A stretch of DNA of 64,000 bases from Legionella longbeachae (lineage in GTDB: Bacteria; Pseudomonadota; Gammaproteobacteria; Legionellales; Legionellaceae). Positions 47,068 to 57,334 of this stretch are shown in pieces. The stretch covers positions 186,001 through 250,000 of the forward strand of contig NZ_RXNW01000003.1 in assembly GCF_004283175.1 (NCBI RefSeq), written 5' to 3'. The notes beneath the pieces were generated by a model. That model worked only from the letters and a program-made list of their open reading frames with translations, was not told where the DNA came from and ran no database searches. Positions within the stretch are counted from its first letter, which is position 1; each line of letters opens with the position of its first letter. A program made the position numbers and the translations under genes.

Positions 47068-49021
47068 ATGAAAATAGCTGTGATAGGGAATTGTCAAGCG
47101 TATATAGCTAGAATAATCTCAGTAATCTGTCGCAATAGCACTTGCACGCAAATTCACTGGAATCACATCAAAAAACTTATCTCAATGAATGAAAAAATCG
47201 ATTTAAGTGAGTATGATTATATCTTTTCAGCATTGACTCCTGATAAGGAGCTTGATTGTGTTAATAATATAGACAAAAAAAATCTCTTTTTATCCAAACG
47301 TTGTATTCAGAGGCAGTCATCCTGACTGTATTTATGTTAGAAGTAACTCTAAAACTATCAAGTCGCCAATAGGGGATTACCATTCTGCTATCATTTTTAA
47401 TTCCTATTCCCATGGGCTCACTGAGAAGGAATGCAGGGAATTATTCATACCTGAATTTTTTAATTTACTTGGATTTGGCGAACAATACTACGCTCATTTA
47501 AAAGCCCTTTCCCAAAGATTAACTGAGACTGGTTTAGATGGAGATTATTTAACCCAAAAATGGGCTGCGTTAGGACATTTTATGCACACTATAAATCATC
47601 CTAAACTCTTTGTTCTTGAGGATATCGCAAAGCATTTACTTGATGTAAATCAAATAAAATATGACCAACATCTAAAAATTGATGATTTTTTATCTGATCC
47701 TTATAAAACCAACGTCATATTTCCAATATACCCATCACAACCAATGAGTAAAAAATATCACAATGGTTTAGTTTTTAAGATTGCAAATGACCTTACTCAA
47801 AATCATTACGAAAAATGGATGTCTCTTAATGATTTTATACATGGTTCTTATCAGATATATAAAGAAAATGAATCATTAGAACCCGATATAAAAATTTCAG
47901 ATAACTTTAAACGAGCCTTGGAGTCAATCTCAGGTAAAGCTACAACTTTCTTTAAGCACCCATACAAAGATCTTCCTGATCATAGTTATTGGTCTCGAGC
48001 TGTTTCGTCTGTTGAGCCAAGTAGAGTTAATCCGGCATTAGAACAAGAATTTCTGCTTACCTCTGAAACCAAAATAGCAACTGCTGGGAGTTGCTTTGCC
48101 CAGCATGTATCTAAATTTTTATTAAAATCGAATATGAACTATTATGTTTCTGAGTTGGGACCGGAAAATTTTAGTGAAGAAGACAAGAAAAAAGCAGGAT
48201 ATGGGGTATTTTCAGCAAGATATGGAAATATATATACTGCAAGACAGTTATTACAGCTTATTGATAGGGCTTTAGGTTTTTATGAACCTTGCGAAAAATA
48301 TTGGAAAACAAAAGAAGGGTATTTTGTCGATCCATTTAGACCGAATATAGGTGAATTTTTCAATTCACCCGAAGAAGTGCTGATAGACTTGCAGAAGCAT
48401 CTATCCAAAGTTAAAGAAATGTTTACCAATTTAGATGTTTTTGTATTTACTTTGGGTTTAACCGAGACTTGGGAAAATACAAATGATAATGCTGTTTATC
48501 CAGTTGCACCTGGGGTAATAAGCAATAACCCTGACAATTGCCAATATCGATTTATTAATTTTGATTATGAGGACACACTTGGAGATCTTAGTCTTTTTAT
48601 TGACAGGTTGAGAAAAATTAATAGAAAAGCAAAAATTATTCTTACTGTATCTCCGGTTCCTCTTATTGCTACCAAGGAGAAAAGACATGTCCTTACTTCG
48701 ACCGTTGCTAGCAAATCAATTCTCAGAGCAGTTGCTGATAACCTTAATAAAGCCTTTGATTTTGTCAGTTACTTCCCTTCCTATGAAATTATTACAGGTA
48801 ATTTTAATCGGGGTAGCTATTATGCTGATGATTTACGTTCGATACAGGATTCAGGAATTAATCATGTTATGCAAAATTTTATGAATAAATATGTACATAA
48901 CACAAGTACAAATATAAGTGAAATGAATAAATCACCATACCTTATTATGAATGAAGCTAGAGACTTGGATGCTCTTTCCCAGGTCATCTGTGATGAGGAA
49001 TTATTAATAGATAATATATAG
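47068..49021 (+). pseudogene. WcbI-GSCFA domain protein split by a frameshift in an A8 tract
   Basis: The first piece (47068-47325) begins KIAVIGNCQAYIAR, like the start of WcbI-type polysaccharide proteins. At the run of eight A (47275-47282) the frame is lost. Dropping one A joins it to YPNVVFRGSHPDC, which continues without a break through ATG 47582 to 49021. The second part carries the GSCFA motif (48086-48100) of the SGNH-hydrolase-like GSCFA family, with LGLTETWEN and ILTVSPVPL further on. Restored length is about 650 residues. Both domains are linked to surface-polysaccharide synthesis or modification. The break may be real decay, phase variation, slippage-restored expression or a sequencing error. 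Confidence 0.75.
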
Positions 49022-49341
49022 TAAATAATCATGCATACGATTGTGTGAACTCCTGATCCCTAATTTTGCTTTGGGATGCGAAATAGGTACAGGAGTAACA
49101 TCAGTTTTTTTAAGCAATGGCTTGTAAAACAGTGCATGGCATGCCACAGCTAGTGATTTAGCCACAATTTTTAAACGTCCTTTGTGGATTGCGTTAAATT
49201 GATGAAAGGCGAGATGAAGTAGCATTGAAATGACTAATCTATCCTATTTGAACTGCTCTAACTCAGAGTATTACTTCCTGGTCGTTTTATTCGCAACAAA
49301 AAACTTAAGTCAACCATGGGGGCTGATGATGGTTTGTCCCT
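49022..49341. other. region without an intact gene
   Basis: A minus-strand frame of 73 codons (49004-49225) contains a basic stretch, GRLKIVAKSLAVACHALFYK, that looks protein-like but has no recognisable family or ribosome site. It may be the end of a lost mobile element or gene. Nothing else is seen. Confidence 0.3.
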
Positions 49342-49572
49342 TTAACGTTAGAGGATAACTCTGATTTTCCGAACAGCCAGACTAAAAACCGAACTGAATC
49401 ACCCAAGGATATTCAAGCTGAATTTACTGCGTTACTTAAGTAAAGAGCATAAGTTGTGCAAAAAGAGTAGTTATTGGAATTTGTCGCATAGTTAACAGAG
49501 CTGGAAATTACTTCTGAAATTGATCTTTTATCAAATACCCAATGTATAATGTATGTCCTATCTGGTGTTTAA
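49342..49572 (+). pseudogene. stop-riddled remnant of a coding sequence
   Basis: One frame reads SPKDIQAEFTALLK, then a stop, and continues in the same frame with further protein-like pieces (LLEFVA, LTELEITSEIDLLSNTQ) separated by four single stop codons before a final TAA at 49570. The pattern fits an old coiled-coil or helical protein tail that has decayed. The family is unknown. Confidence 0.35.
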
Positions 49573-49590
49573 AATATCAAGAGAAGATTC

Positions 49591-51585
49591 ATGTACCATA
49601 ATTTAAAATTGGATGGTTTATCACAAAAAGATAGCCTGCGGGCTATTAACGAGATTCCTAATGAAATAACTTGGCTTGTTTTGGGTTGGAATAATCTTGG
49701 CAGCAAAAAGACGGAGGAGTTAATCACCCTTTTCCAGTCTTTGCCCTCCGGAATCACCTCTTTAGATTTGAGCGGAAATAACTTCGCCAACAAAAGTGAG
49801 TCAGAATTAAGTAGTATCTTCAATGCACTACCTGGTCGCTTATCTTCCCTTAATTTACGTTGGAATAAACTTGACATTATGAACAACAGCGGACTAATCG
49901 CTATTTTCAACGCATTGCCCAATAGCGTAACGATGCTTCATATAGGTGGAAATAATCTTGCTAGCAAAAGCAGTACGGAGTTAGTTAATATGGTCAGAGC
50001 TTTGCCTAATAACGTTACTTCGCTAGCGATGACCCATAATAACTTTGGTAAAAAAAACAGCGAACAGTTAGTCACTATTTTTAAGTCGATGCAAAAAAAA
50101 GTAGCTACTCTTGATTTAAGTAACAATGATCTTGGTGACAAAACGGGCTCAGAATTAATTGACATACTTAATGCTTTACCCACGAGTGTAACTTCACTAA
50201 ATTTAAGCTCTAATAATCTTAATAAAAGATCCAAAGAAGATTTAATTGCAATTTTCCAGGCTTTACCAAAAAACATAAGTTCACTTAATTTGAGTTCGAA
50301 TCAATTAGGTGAGAAAAAAAGCCAAAAATTGATTGAAATTTTCAAATCTATTCCACACAGCGTTACCTCTCTTATGTTGGGCGGGAACAACTTCGGTAAA
50401 AAAAGCTGTACCGAATTAGTCGCTGTTTTCAATGAATTACCGAAAAACTTAATTTCAATTGATTTGCGACGCAATAATCTTACTGATAAAAATAGTTCGG
50501 AATGGTTAGAGATTTTTAATGCCTTACCAAAAACATTAGCCTCAATGGATTTGAGTAGAAACTTTAGTAAAAAATCAAACGAGGAATTAGTGATACTCCT
50601 CAATGCCCTGCCAAATCATGTGACATCACTTAATTTGAGTGCAAGTTTTTTGGGCGATAAAATAGAAGAACAAATTGTTGAAATTATGAAGGCGGTACCA
50701 AACACAGTGACTTCACTTAATTTGGGTGAAAATAAAATAAATAGCATGACATTGGCTAAAATTCTTAATGCCTTGCCAGGCAGTGTGTCGTCACTTGATT
50801 TGAGTGGAAATGAGTGTGTAAATAAAACCAGTAATGAATTAGTTGACTTTTTTATTACCCTTCCATTTCATATACATAATATTCAACTCGATGATCGGCT
50901 CTACAATGTTGATGACTTTCTATTATCTCAGTTAGAGAATAGCACAGCTAAAAATTGTGTTGTAGAACGCTTGATCACAGCCATACAACAACCATTAACA
51001 GAAGATGGTTACTCATTTACGGATAAGTTCTATACAGATTTTAGTAACTTTCCTATTGAACTTGATGCTCGTAAGAAAGCAATCTTTATCAAAGAATTAA
51101 TAGCCCAAAATACACCTTGGGCACTGGTTGCTGCGGCATTGATACAACAAGAATTGATCCCTGTTTTTTATGAGGAAGATTCAAACGCCGTAGTGCAGGC
51201 TTACACTCATGCTGAAGCCTGTGCTCTTTCAGCCATTAACTATTACATGAATGCGCTACATCATACCAATGCGGATGATTATATAAAAACCTTTTGCTGG
51301 GGAAGACTATGGCACATGCAACACGAATATCCAGACAGCATTGTATTTACAAAAGCCAACGATTTCATAAGAAACAATGTTAATAACGCTCAACTCTATC
51401 TGACTAAGTTGTTTCCTACTTATAGCACTATGAGTCATGACTTTGACAAGCTGCAAGAAAAGGTAAAGGCCAACCCAATGCTACAAACAACAGAACAACC
51501 ACAAAGATTTTTTCATCACAAGTATGATGCGGTGGCTCCTTGCGAACAGGAACTTAAGAAATTTGGGAAACTGCCTTCTGGCTGA
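49591..51585 (+). CDS. leucine-rich repeat protein, likely Dot/Icm effector type
   Basis: A 664-residue protein. Residues about 5-425 are roughly fourteen leucine-rich repeats of 28-30 residues, with the consensus ALPxxVTSLNLSxNNLGxKS followed by a helix (ELxxIF). This resembles the ribonuclease-inhibitor/RanGAP type of eukaryotes. The C-terminal 235 residues are helical without a recognised domain. No signal peptide is present. AGAGAAG stands before the ATG. LRR proteins of this style (the LegL group) are known Legionella effectors that bind host proteins; this one is assigned by likeness only and I give no symbol. It lies in the accessory stretch between pilT and rph. Confidence 0.85.
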   Translation: MYHNLKLDGLSQKDSLRAINEIPNEITWLVLGWNNLGSKKTEELITLFQSLPSGITSLDLSGNNFANKSESELSSIFNALPGRLSSLNLRWNKLDIMNNSGLIAIFNALPNSVTMLHIGGNNLASKSSTELVNMVRALPNNVTSLAMTHNNFGKKNSEQLVTIFKSMQKKVATLDLSNNDLGDKTGSELIDILNALPTSVTSLNLSSNNLNKRSKEDLIAIFQALPKNISSLNLSSNQLGEKKSQKLIEIFKSIPHSVTSLMLGGNNFGKKSCTELVAVFNELPKNLISIDLRRNNLTDKNSSEWLEIFNALPKTLASMDLSRNFSKKSNEELVILLNALPNHVTSLNLSASFLGDKIEEQIVEIMKAVPNTVTSLNLGENKINSMTLAKILNALPGSVSSLDLSGNECVNKTSNELVDFFITLPFHIHNIQLDDRLYNVDDFLLSQLENSTAKNCVVERLITAIQQPLTEDGYSFTDKFYTDFSNFPIELDARKKAIFIKELIAQNTPWALVAAALIQQELIPVFYEEDSNAVVQAYTHAEACALSAINYYMNALHHTNADDYIKTFCWGRLWHMQHEYPDSIVFTKANDFIRNNVNNAQLYLTKLFPTYSTMSHDFDKLQEKVKANPMLQTTEQPQRFFHHKYDAVAPCEQELKKFGKLPSG

Positions 51586-51898
51586 TTTTAAGAACAGGAT
51601 AGCTATAAGAATTTGAAGCGATGGAGCGCCGAATTTTCGCAGGCAAACGTTGGCGTATCATGCTTCGAGAGCCACATCGGTTTCTATTTTGCGTCCTAAT
51701 CCAGCCCTTCATCAAGAGGCAGGCCTGTAAATCAGATACATACATAGCCATTTCGGTCTCTTAGAGTTATCCACTAAGTTCTATACATCGTTGCAAGCTC
51801 GGTTGGTTCTGACATGAACGTTTGTACATTCCTTCACTTCACCTGCGCCTTATCCAGAACTTAGTGGATGAAGCGATATTTCGCTTCATTAAGACATT
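51586..51898. other. intergenic region with a 14-bp inverted repeat
   Basis: No gene is convincing. ATCCACTAAGTTCT at 51769-51782 and its exact complement at 51856-51869 flank 73 bases. Frames open here on both strands are short and without ribosome sites. It may be a small mobile-element remnant. Confidence 0.45.
51769..51869. repeat. 14-bp perfect inverted repeat spaced 73 bases apart
   Basis: The arms are ATCCACTAAGTTCT and AGAACTTAGTGGAT. The spacing is too large for an ordinary terminator. The 101-base unit could be a MITE-like element or the two ends of a deleted insertion sequence. It lies 30 bases beyond the rph stop. Confidence 0.5.
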
Positions 51899-52606
51899 TT
51901 ATGCTTTTTTCTGAATTTCGATTAATTGGGGAATACCTATTTCAGCCAATGCAAGCATGTTGTTTAACTCTTCTCGATTGAAATGACGGTCTTCTGCAGT
52001 ACCTTGGATCTCGATAAAATGTCCTGCTTCGTTCATGACAACATTCATATCGGTTTCAGCAAGTACATCTTCTGCATAATCCAAATCAAGTACAGCTTGA
52101 CCTCGATACAGCCCAACAGAAACGGCTGCTATATAGTTAAAAGCAGGCATTCTACGTATTTTTTCCCGTTCTACCATCCAACTAATAGCATCTCTCATAG
52201 CCACACAAGAACCAGTAATTGCTGCTGTTCTTGTGCCACCATCAGCCTGAATTACATCGCAATCCAGGGTAATTGTATTTTCGCCTAAGAATTTTAAATC
52301 AACACAAGCCCTTAAAGATCGTCCTATTAAACGTTGAATCTCCATGGTTCTACCACCTTGTTTTCCTTTGCTTGCTTCACGTTCGGTACGGCTATGTGTT
52401 GCCCGTGGCAACATTCCATATTCTGCTGTTACCCAACCTTGATTTTTTCCTTTAATAAAGCGTGGGACTCCTTCAGTAACAGAAGCATTACATAAAACTT
52501 TGGTTTGTCCAAACTCAACCAGGACAGAGCCTTCAGCATGCTTTGTATAGTTTCGGGTTAATTGAATGGGACGTAATTGGTTTGCTTCACGATTACTGGG
52601 GCGCAT
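51899..52606 (-). CDS. rph: ribonuclease PH
   Basis: A 235-residue phosphate-dependent 3'-to-5' exonuclease that trims tRNA ends. The N-terminus ([20 protein letters not shown]), [14 protein letters not shown] and [12 protein letters not shown] with the phosphate-binding Arg residues, and [18 protein letters not shown] with the catalytic Asp are intact. The length is normal. It is divergent from yicC, the usual order. Confidence 0.96.
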   Translation of the reverse strand: MRPSNREANQLRPIQLTRNYTKHAEGSVLVEFGQTKVLCNASVTEGVPRFIKGKNQGWVTAEYGMLPRATHSRTEREASKGKQGGRTMEIQRLIGRSLRACVDLKFLGENTITLDCDVIQADGGTRTAAITGSCVAMRDAISWMVEREKIRRMPAFNYIAAVSVGLYRGQAVLDLDYAEDVLAETDMNVVMNEAGHFIEIQGTAEDRHFNREELNNMLALAEIGIPQLIEIQKKA

Positions 52607-52752
52607 GAAATAATCCTCGCTAAAATCCGAGATTATAACGTGTTACTCATTGAGTTGCATCTTAAACTTATTGTTAATTTCAAGTAGCCTATCTCTGTCC
52701 AATTCCTTTTAATTGAGGTATATTCGCCCAAGGTTTATTTATTGGTATCAAT

Positions 52753-53619
52753 ATGCTACAAAGTATGACAGCTTTTGCCCGAGTGCAAAAACAGATCGAA
52801 GAAGGTCATTTTTGTTGGGAAATTAAATCAGTTAATCATCGGTATTTGGATGTTTCATTTCGACTGCCTGAGTCTTTTCGCTTTATAGAGCCTCATTTGC
52901 GCAATGAATTACGAGATAAAATAACTCGTGGAAAATTAGAATGTCAACTTAAATTCCAGGACACAGGTTTTAATAATCAAGCTATGCTTATAAATAGAGG
53001 TATGGTTGATGCATTAGTGGATTTGGGTGATAAGTTATCTGTATCTCACGGTTTGACCAGTGATTTGAGCGTAAGCCGGGTTTTATCTTGGCCTGGTGTG
53101 GTTCAAGTCAGTACACCTGATGCTGATTCTTTAGGAGATCAGGCAATTGCCTTATTTAAAAGCTCTATTGAACAATTAATGCAGATGCGAATCGCTGAAG
53201 GCAATGCCCTAAAAGAGCATGTGGAAGGTCGTCTAAGTGATTTGGGTAGAGAAGTTGAGCGGGCGCGCTCTATCGCATCTCAGCAAATAGAGCAGGCCAA
53301 AAATAAATTATTAACACGTTTGCAAACACTGCAACTAGAAGTGCAAGAATCACGCTTAGAGCAAGAAATAGCCTTAATTTTAACTCGTATTGATGTCAGT
53401 GAGGAATTAGACAGATTACAAACTCATCTTAATGAAGTGAATCGGGCGTTAAATTGCGATAAAATAGTTGGAAGACGACTTGATTTTTTAATGCAGGAAT
53501 TAAACAGGGAGGCGAATACGCTCAGCTCAAAATCTGATTCTGTAGCTTTAACTCAGATTGCAGTTGAGATGAAAGTCTTGATTGAGCAAATGCGTGAGCA
53601 AATTCAAAATATTGAGTGA
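52753..53619 (+). CDS. yicC: YicC family endoribonuclease
   Basis: A 288-residue protein of the YicC/YloC family. The conserved N-terminus ([12 protein letters not shown]), [18 protein letters not shown] and the C-terminal [22 protein letters not shown] are present. Family members cut structured RNA, including small RNAs. Its TGA overlaps the GTG of gmk, so the two are coupled. Confidence 0.94.
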   Translation: MLQSMTAFARVQKQIEEGHFCWEIKSVNHRYLDVSFRLPESFRFIEPHLRNELRDKITRGKLECQLKFQDTGFNNQAMLINRGMVDALVDLGDKLSVSHGLTSDLSVSRVLSWPGVVQVSTPDADSLGDQAIALFKSSIEQLMQMRIAEGNALKEHVEGRLSDLGREVERARSIASQQIEQAKNKLLTRLQTLQLEVQESRLEQEIALILTRIDVSEELDRLQTHLNEVNRALNCDKIVGRRLDFLMQELNREANTLSSKSDSVALTQIAVEMKVLIEQMREQIQNIE

Positions 53620-54254
53620 GTATAATTGTGGGTGATTATTTAGGTAATTTGTTTATAGTGGCTGCACCTTCAGGGGGGGGCAAAACAAGTTTGGTAAGAA
53701 GACTGGTTGAAACTCTTGATAGTATCGAGGTCTCTATCTCACATACGACGCGGCCTATGCGACCAGGAGAGCAACATGGAAAAGATTACTTTTTTGTTGA
53801 TGAAAAAGAATTTATCTGCATGGTCAATGAGTGCGCATTCTTGGAATATGCTCGAGTTTTTAACCATTTATATGGAACTTCGATGGAGCAGATTACCAAA
53901 CGTCTTAACGAAGGAATCGATGTGGTTTTGGATATTGATTGGCAAGGGGCTCAGCAAATCAGGCATTCTTTTCCAGATGCAGTGGGTATTTTTATTGTGC
54001 CGCCCTCATTGGAAGAGTTGAAACAAAGGTTGCTGAATCGACGTCAGGATAAAGATGAAGTAATTAGCGATCGCATGAAAAAAGCACAGGATGAGCTCAG
54101 TCATTATTCTGAGTTTAATTATTTAATCGTTAACGATAATTTTGAACGAGCTGCGATGGAATTAGGTGCAATTGTGCTTGCAAACCGCTTGCGTATCGAG
54201 CGACAGATAAATAAACAAGCAAAATTGCTTTCTTTCCTGATGTCATCACAGTAA
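53616..54254 (+). CDS. gmk: guanylate kinase
   Basis: A 212-residue kinase that converts GMP to GDP. The P-loop APSGGGKTS lies at 17-25, followed by [13 protein letters not shown] and the lid [13 protein letters not shown]. The GTG at 53616 overlaps the yicC stop (GTGA); a second GTG at 53628 is possible. The P-loop is encoded partly by a run of eight G (53673-53680). Neighbours rpoZ and spoT make this the common gmk-rpoZ-spoT cluster. Confidence 0.96.
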   Translation: MSIIVGDYLGNLFIVAAPSGGGKTSLVRRLVETLDSIEVSISHTTRPMRPGEQHGKDYFFVDEKEFICMVNECAFLEYARVFNHLYGTSMEQITKRLNEGIDVVLDIDWQGAQQIRHSFPDAVGIFIVPPSLEELKQRLLNRRQDKDEVISDRMKKAQDELSHYSEFNYLIVNDNFERAAMELGAIVLANRLRIERQINKQAKLLSFLMSSQ

Positions 54255-54286
54255 AATAAGAAGTTTTGCTACTGGAGAATGAGAAT

Positions 54287-54490
54287 ATGGCACGAGTTAC
54301 AGTTGAAGATTGCTTAGAGCACGTTGCAAATCGATTTGAACTAGTTATGGTGGCTACCAAACGTGCGCGACAAATTGCTGTTCGAGGCGATCAACCAATG
54401 GTCGAATGGGAAAACGATAAGCCTACTGTAGTGGCTTTACGTGAAATCGCAGAAGGTTTAATTACTCCTGAAATTTTGGATAAAGAGTAA
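54287..54490 (+). CDS. rpoZ: RNA polymerase omega subunit
   Basis: A 67-residue subunit that helps assemble RNA polymerase by binding the beta' chain, and forms part of a ppGpp site. [20 protein letters not shown] and ATKRARQI are standard. The ATG at 54287 has GGAG nine bases upstream; the in-frame start at 54266 is not used by the family. It is followed by a 200-base gap with an inverted repeat before spoT. Confidence 0.95.
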   Translation: MARVTVEDCLEHVANRFELVMVATKRARQIAVRGDQPMVEWENDKPTVVALREIAEGLITPEILDKE

Positions 54491-54518
54491 GGCTGTTTAC
54501 GATTATATTCTCTTGGCT

Positions 54519-54599
54519 AAAATGACTTGTTTTTCTGCATGTTATCAACCATATACTTTGTGTATATTGTACTATGATGCTGGAAAATCAAGTCATTTT
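54519..54599. repeat. inverted repeat between rpoZ and spoT
   Basis: AAAATGACTTG at 54519-54529 pairs exactly with 54589-54599. Inside, TTTTTC/GGAAAA and ATATAC/GTATAT can also pair, so the whole 81 bases may fold as one long hairpin. It could be an attenuator ahead of spoT or a small mobile element. The ends AAAATGACT/AGTCATTTT match those at 27492-27547. Confidence 0.5.
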
Positions 54600-54690
54600 G
54601 ACTCAAGATAGCGAATTATTAAGAAATCTATTTCTTTGTGCAATGCAGTAAAGGAGGGGATGCCCTATACTGTAAATGAGAGGTGAGGTC

Positions 54691-56841
54691 ATGTTAGATA
54701 CTAGGGAGTACTGCGTGAGCTACTTTAAGGAGCTCGATGAAGAGCTAAAATGCTATCTTGAGCAGCCGCAAATAGAAAAATGCTACCAGGCCTATTTAGT
54801 CGCTGAAAAAGCGCATCAAGGTCAAACCCGTCGTTCAGGCGAGCCGTATATTACTCATCCTGTAGCCGCTGCTTTAATTCTTGCGCGAATGCGCCTCGAT
54901 TATCAAACCATTATGGCCACCTTGCTCCATGATGTAGTTGAAGATACTGCGGTGAGTAAAGAGGATTTAACCCGCCAGTTTGGTGAAGAAGTTACTTCTC
55001 TCGTAGATGGAGTAACGAAGCTGACTAAAATTAAATTTGAATCAAAAGCAGAAGCTCAAGCGGAAAATTTCCGCAAGATGGTTTTGGCTATGGTTAAAGA
55101 TATTCGTGTCATTATAGTGAAGTTAGCTGATCGCTTGCATAATATGAAAACACTTGGAGCAATGCCTTATGCGAAACGCAGACGCATTGCCATCGAAACC
55201 CTGGAAATTTATGCACCCATTGCAAACCGTTTGGGTATGCATTCAATTTATGTAGGTCTTGAAGATTTAGGATTTCAAGCGCTCTACCCTATGCGATATA
55301 GGGCCATTAAATCAGCTGTAGAAAAGTCTCGGGGCAACCGTCGTGAGTTAACCCAGACCATAGAAAGAGATTTGCAGCTTGCGCTGGCTCAGTTAAATAT
55401 TCCTTATGAACAAGTATTTGGCAGGCAGAAGCACTTATACAGTATTTACCGAAAGATGCGTCAAAAAAAAGCTTCATTTACGGAGATTACCGACGTATTT
55501 GCGTTTCGAGTGATTACTGAAGATATTGATTCCTGTTACCGAATTTTAGGTGCGCTACATTGTACTTATAAACCAGTTCCGCAACGGTTTAAAGATTACA
55601 TCGGTATTCCCAAGGCGAATGGATACCAATCCTTGCATACGACGTTGTTTGGTCCTTTTGGAGTGCCTCTAGAGGTGCAGATTCGTACTCGTGATATGGA
55701 TAAAGTTGCTGACAATGGAGTAGCAGCTCATTGGATTTATAAGTCCTCTGGTCTTGAAGTGAATGAAGCGCAGCTGCGGGCTAGGGAATGGGTGCAAAGC
55801 CTATTAGAAATGCAGCGCAGTACTGGTAATTCATTAGAATTTATTGAAAATGTGAAAATTGATTTATTCCCTGATGAAGTATATGTTTTTACTCCAAAAG
55901 GACACATTATGGAATTACCTAAAGGAGCCACTCCTGTTGATTTTGCATATTCAGTTCATTCGGGAGTAGGAAACAGTTGTGTCGCTGCTAAAGTAAACCG
56001 AAAATTAGTCCCACTGAGTATCCCTTTATCAAATGGTCAAACGGTAGAGATCATTACTGCGCCAGGCGCACATCCTAATCCATCCTGGTTAAATTTTGTG
56101 GTTACCGGAAAAGCACGCTCTAATATCCGTCATTTTTTGAAAAGCCAACAAAATACCGAATCAATTAGTTTAGGAAAACGTTTATTAGAGCAATCTTTAA
56201 ATGAATTATCCAGTGATTACGCGAAAATTCCTCCCGAGTCACTGCAGGCTTTATTAAGTGATTTACATTATAAAGCTATGGATGATTTGTTATATGCCAT
56301 TGGAGTGGGCAACCAAATGGCAATGGTTATCGCCAAAAGATTAATTGTGACCCAAGATTCTAATGAGTTAGATAAAGGAATTAAAGCTCATCCTCTGGCT
56401 ATCAAAGGGACTGAAGGAATGGTTATTCATTTTGGTGAATGTTGCCAACCAATTCCAGGTGATAATATCGTTGGAAAATTTCAACAGGGACGGGGAATCA
56501 TTGTGCATAGCAGTGATTGTGTCACCTTAAAAAACTCCTGTACCAACCCAGAACAGTATGTGGCGCTACGCTGGGATGAAAAAGTTGAAGGCGAATATTG
56601 GGTTGATATTACGGTCGAAGTTGTTAATGAACGAGGGGTATTAGCGGCTTTAGCAACCGCAATTGCAGAATCAGGCTCAAACATAGGAAATATCAATGTA
56701 GATCCTCGTGATGGGCGGCACAATGCGGTTACATTTTCAATTAGTGTAGTTGACAGGACGCATTTAGCTCGTGTTATGCGTAGGTTGCGAGCCAATAAAG
56801 TGGTTATGCGTCTTTATAGAAAAAAACAAGGGGAGATTTAA
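54691..56841 (+). CDS. spoT: bifunctional (p)ppGpp synthetase/hydrolase
   Basis: A 716-residue enzyme that makes and degrades the stringent alarmones. The hydrolase HD domain has H56 in ITHP and HDVVED at 80-85. The synthetase region is visible as [13 protein letters not shown] and [19 protein letters not shown], followed by a TGS domain ([20 protein letters not shown]), a Zn-like helical region ([12 protein letters not shown]) and a C-terminal ACT domain. The ATG at 54691 has AGAGGT six bases upstream and is preferred over ATG 54676. It overlaps the ridA start by one base. Confidence 0.95.
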   Translation: MLDTREYCVSYFKELDEELKCYLEQPQIEKCYQAYLVAEKAHQGQTRRSGEPYITHPVAAALILARMRLDYQTIMATLLHDVVEDTAVSKEDLTRQFGEEVTSLVDGVTKLTKIKFESKAEAQAENFRKMVLAMVKDIRVIIVKLADRLHNMKTLGAMPYAKRRRIAIETLEIYAPIANRLGMHSIYVGLEDLGFQALYPMRYRAIKSAVEKSRGNRRELTQTIERDLQLALAQLNIPYEQVFGRQKHLYSIYRKMRQKKASFTEITDVFAFRVITEDIDSCYRILGALHCTYKPVPQRFKDYIGIPKANGYQSLHTTLFGPFGVPLEVQIRTRDMDKVADNGVAAHWIYKSSGLEVNEAQLRAREWVQSLLEMQRSTGNSLEFIENVKIDLFPDEVYVFTPKGHIMELPKGATPVDFAYSVHSGVGNSCVAAKVNRKLVPLSIPLSNGQTVEIITAPGAHPNPSWLNFVVTGKARSNIRHFLKSQQNTESISLGKRLLEQSLNELSSDYAKIPPESLQALLSDLHYKAMDDLLYAIGVGNQMAMVIAKRLIVTQDSNELDKGIKAHPLAIKGTEGMVIHFGECCQPIPGDNIVGKFQQGRGIIVHSSDCVTLKNSCTNPEQYVALRWDEKVEGEYWVDITVEVVNERGVLAALATAIAESGSNIGNINVDPRDGRHNAVTFSISVVDRTHLARVMRRLRANKVVMRLYRKKQGEI

Positions 56842-57224
56842 TGCGACCGATACATACAAAATTGGCTCCAGAGGCTATTGGAACTTACTCACAAGCGATT
56901 CAATGTGGTGATACAGTTTATCTTTCTGGACAAATACCACTTGATCCGACAACCATGCAAATCTGTAGTGAAGATATTAAGCTTCAAATTACGCAGGTTT
57001 TAGAAAATTTATCTGCAGTATGTGAGGCTGCTGGTGGTAGCTTGGCTCATGTGGTGAAATTAAATGTTTATCTTACCGATTTACATCATTTCCCTTTGAT
57101 TAATGAAGCCATGAGTCGATATTTCGCTGCTCCTTTTCCAGCAAGGGCCGCTATCGGTGTTGCAGCACTACCACGCGGTGCATTGGTTGAGATGGATGGA
57201 ATTATGGTTTTGTCTTCAAAGTAA
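56841..57224 (+). CDS. ridA: 2-iminobutanoate/2-iminopropanoate deaminase
   Basis: A 127-residue RidA/YjgF family trimer that removes reactive enamine/imine intermediates made by PLP enzymes. [18 protein letters not shown], the catalytic-site Arg in [21 protein letters not shown] and [10 protein letters not shown] are conserved. Its ATG overlaps the spoT TAA, a pairing seen in many relatives. Confidence 0.95.
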   Translation: MRPIHTKLAPEAIGTYSQAIQCGDTVYLSGQIPLDPTTMQICSEDIKLQITQVLENLSAVCEAAGGSLAHVVKLNVYLTDLHHFPLINEAMSRYFAAPFPARAAIGVAALPRGALVEMDGIMVLSSK

Positions 57225-57334
57225 ATCAATAAAAGTAGTCTGGATACAAATAACATCATAACGTAGGCATGCTATGCTTTATATTATGATTTATTCGAAC
57301 CAGGCTACACTTTAAAAAGTTAGAGTTCATTTTT

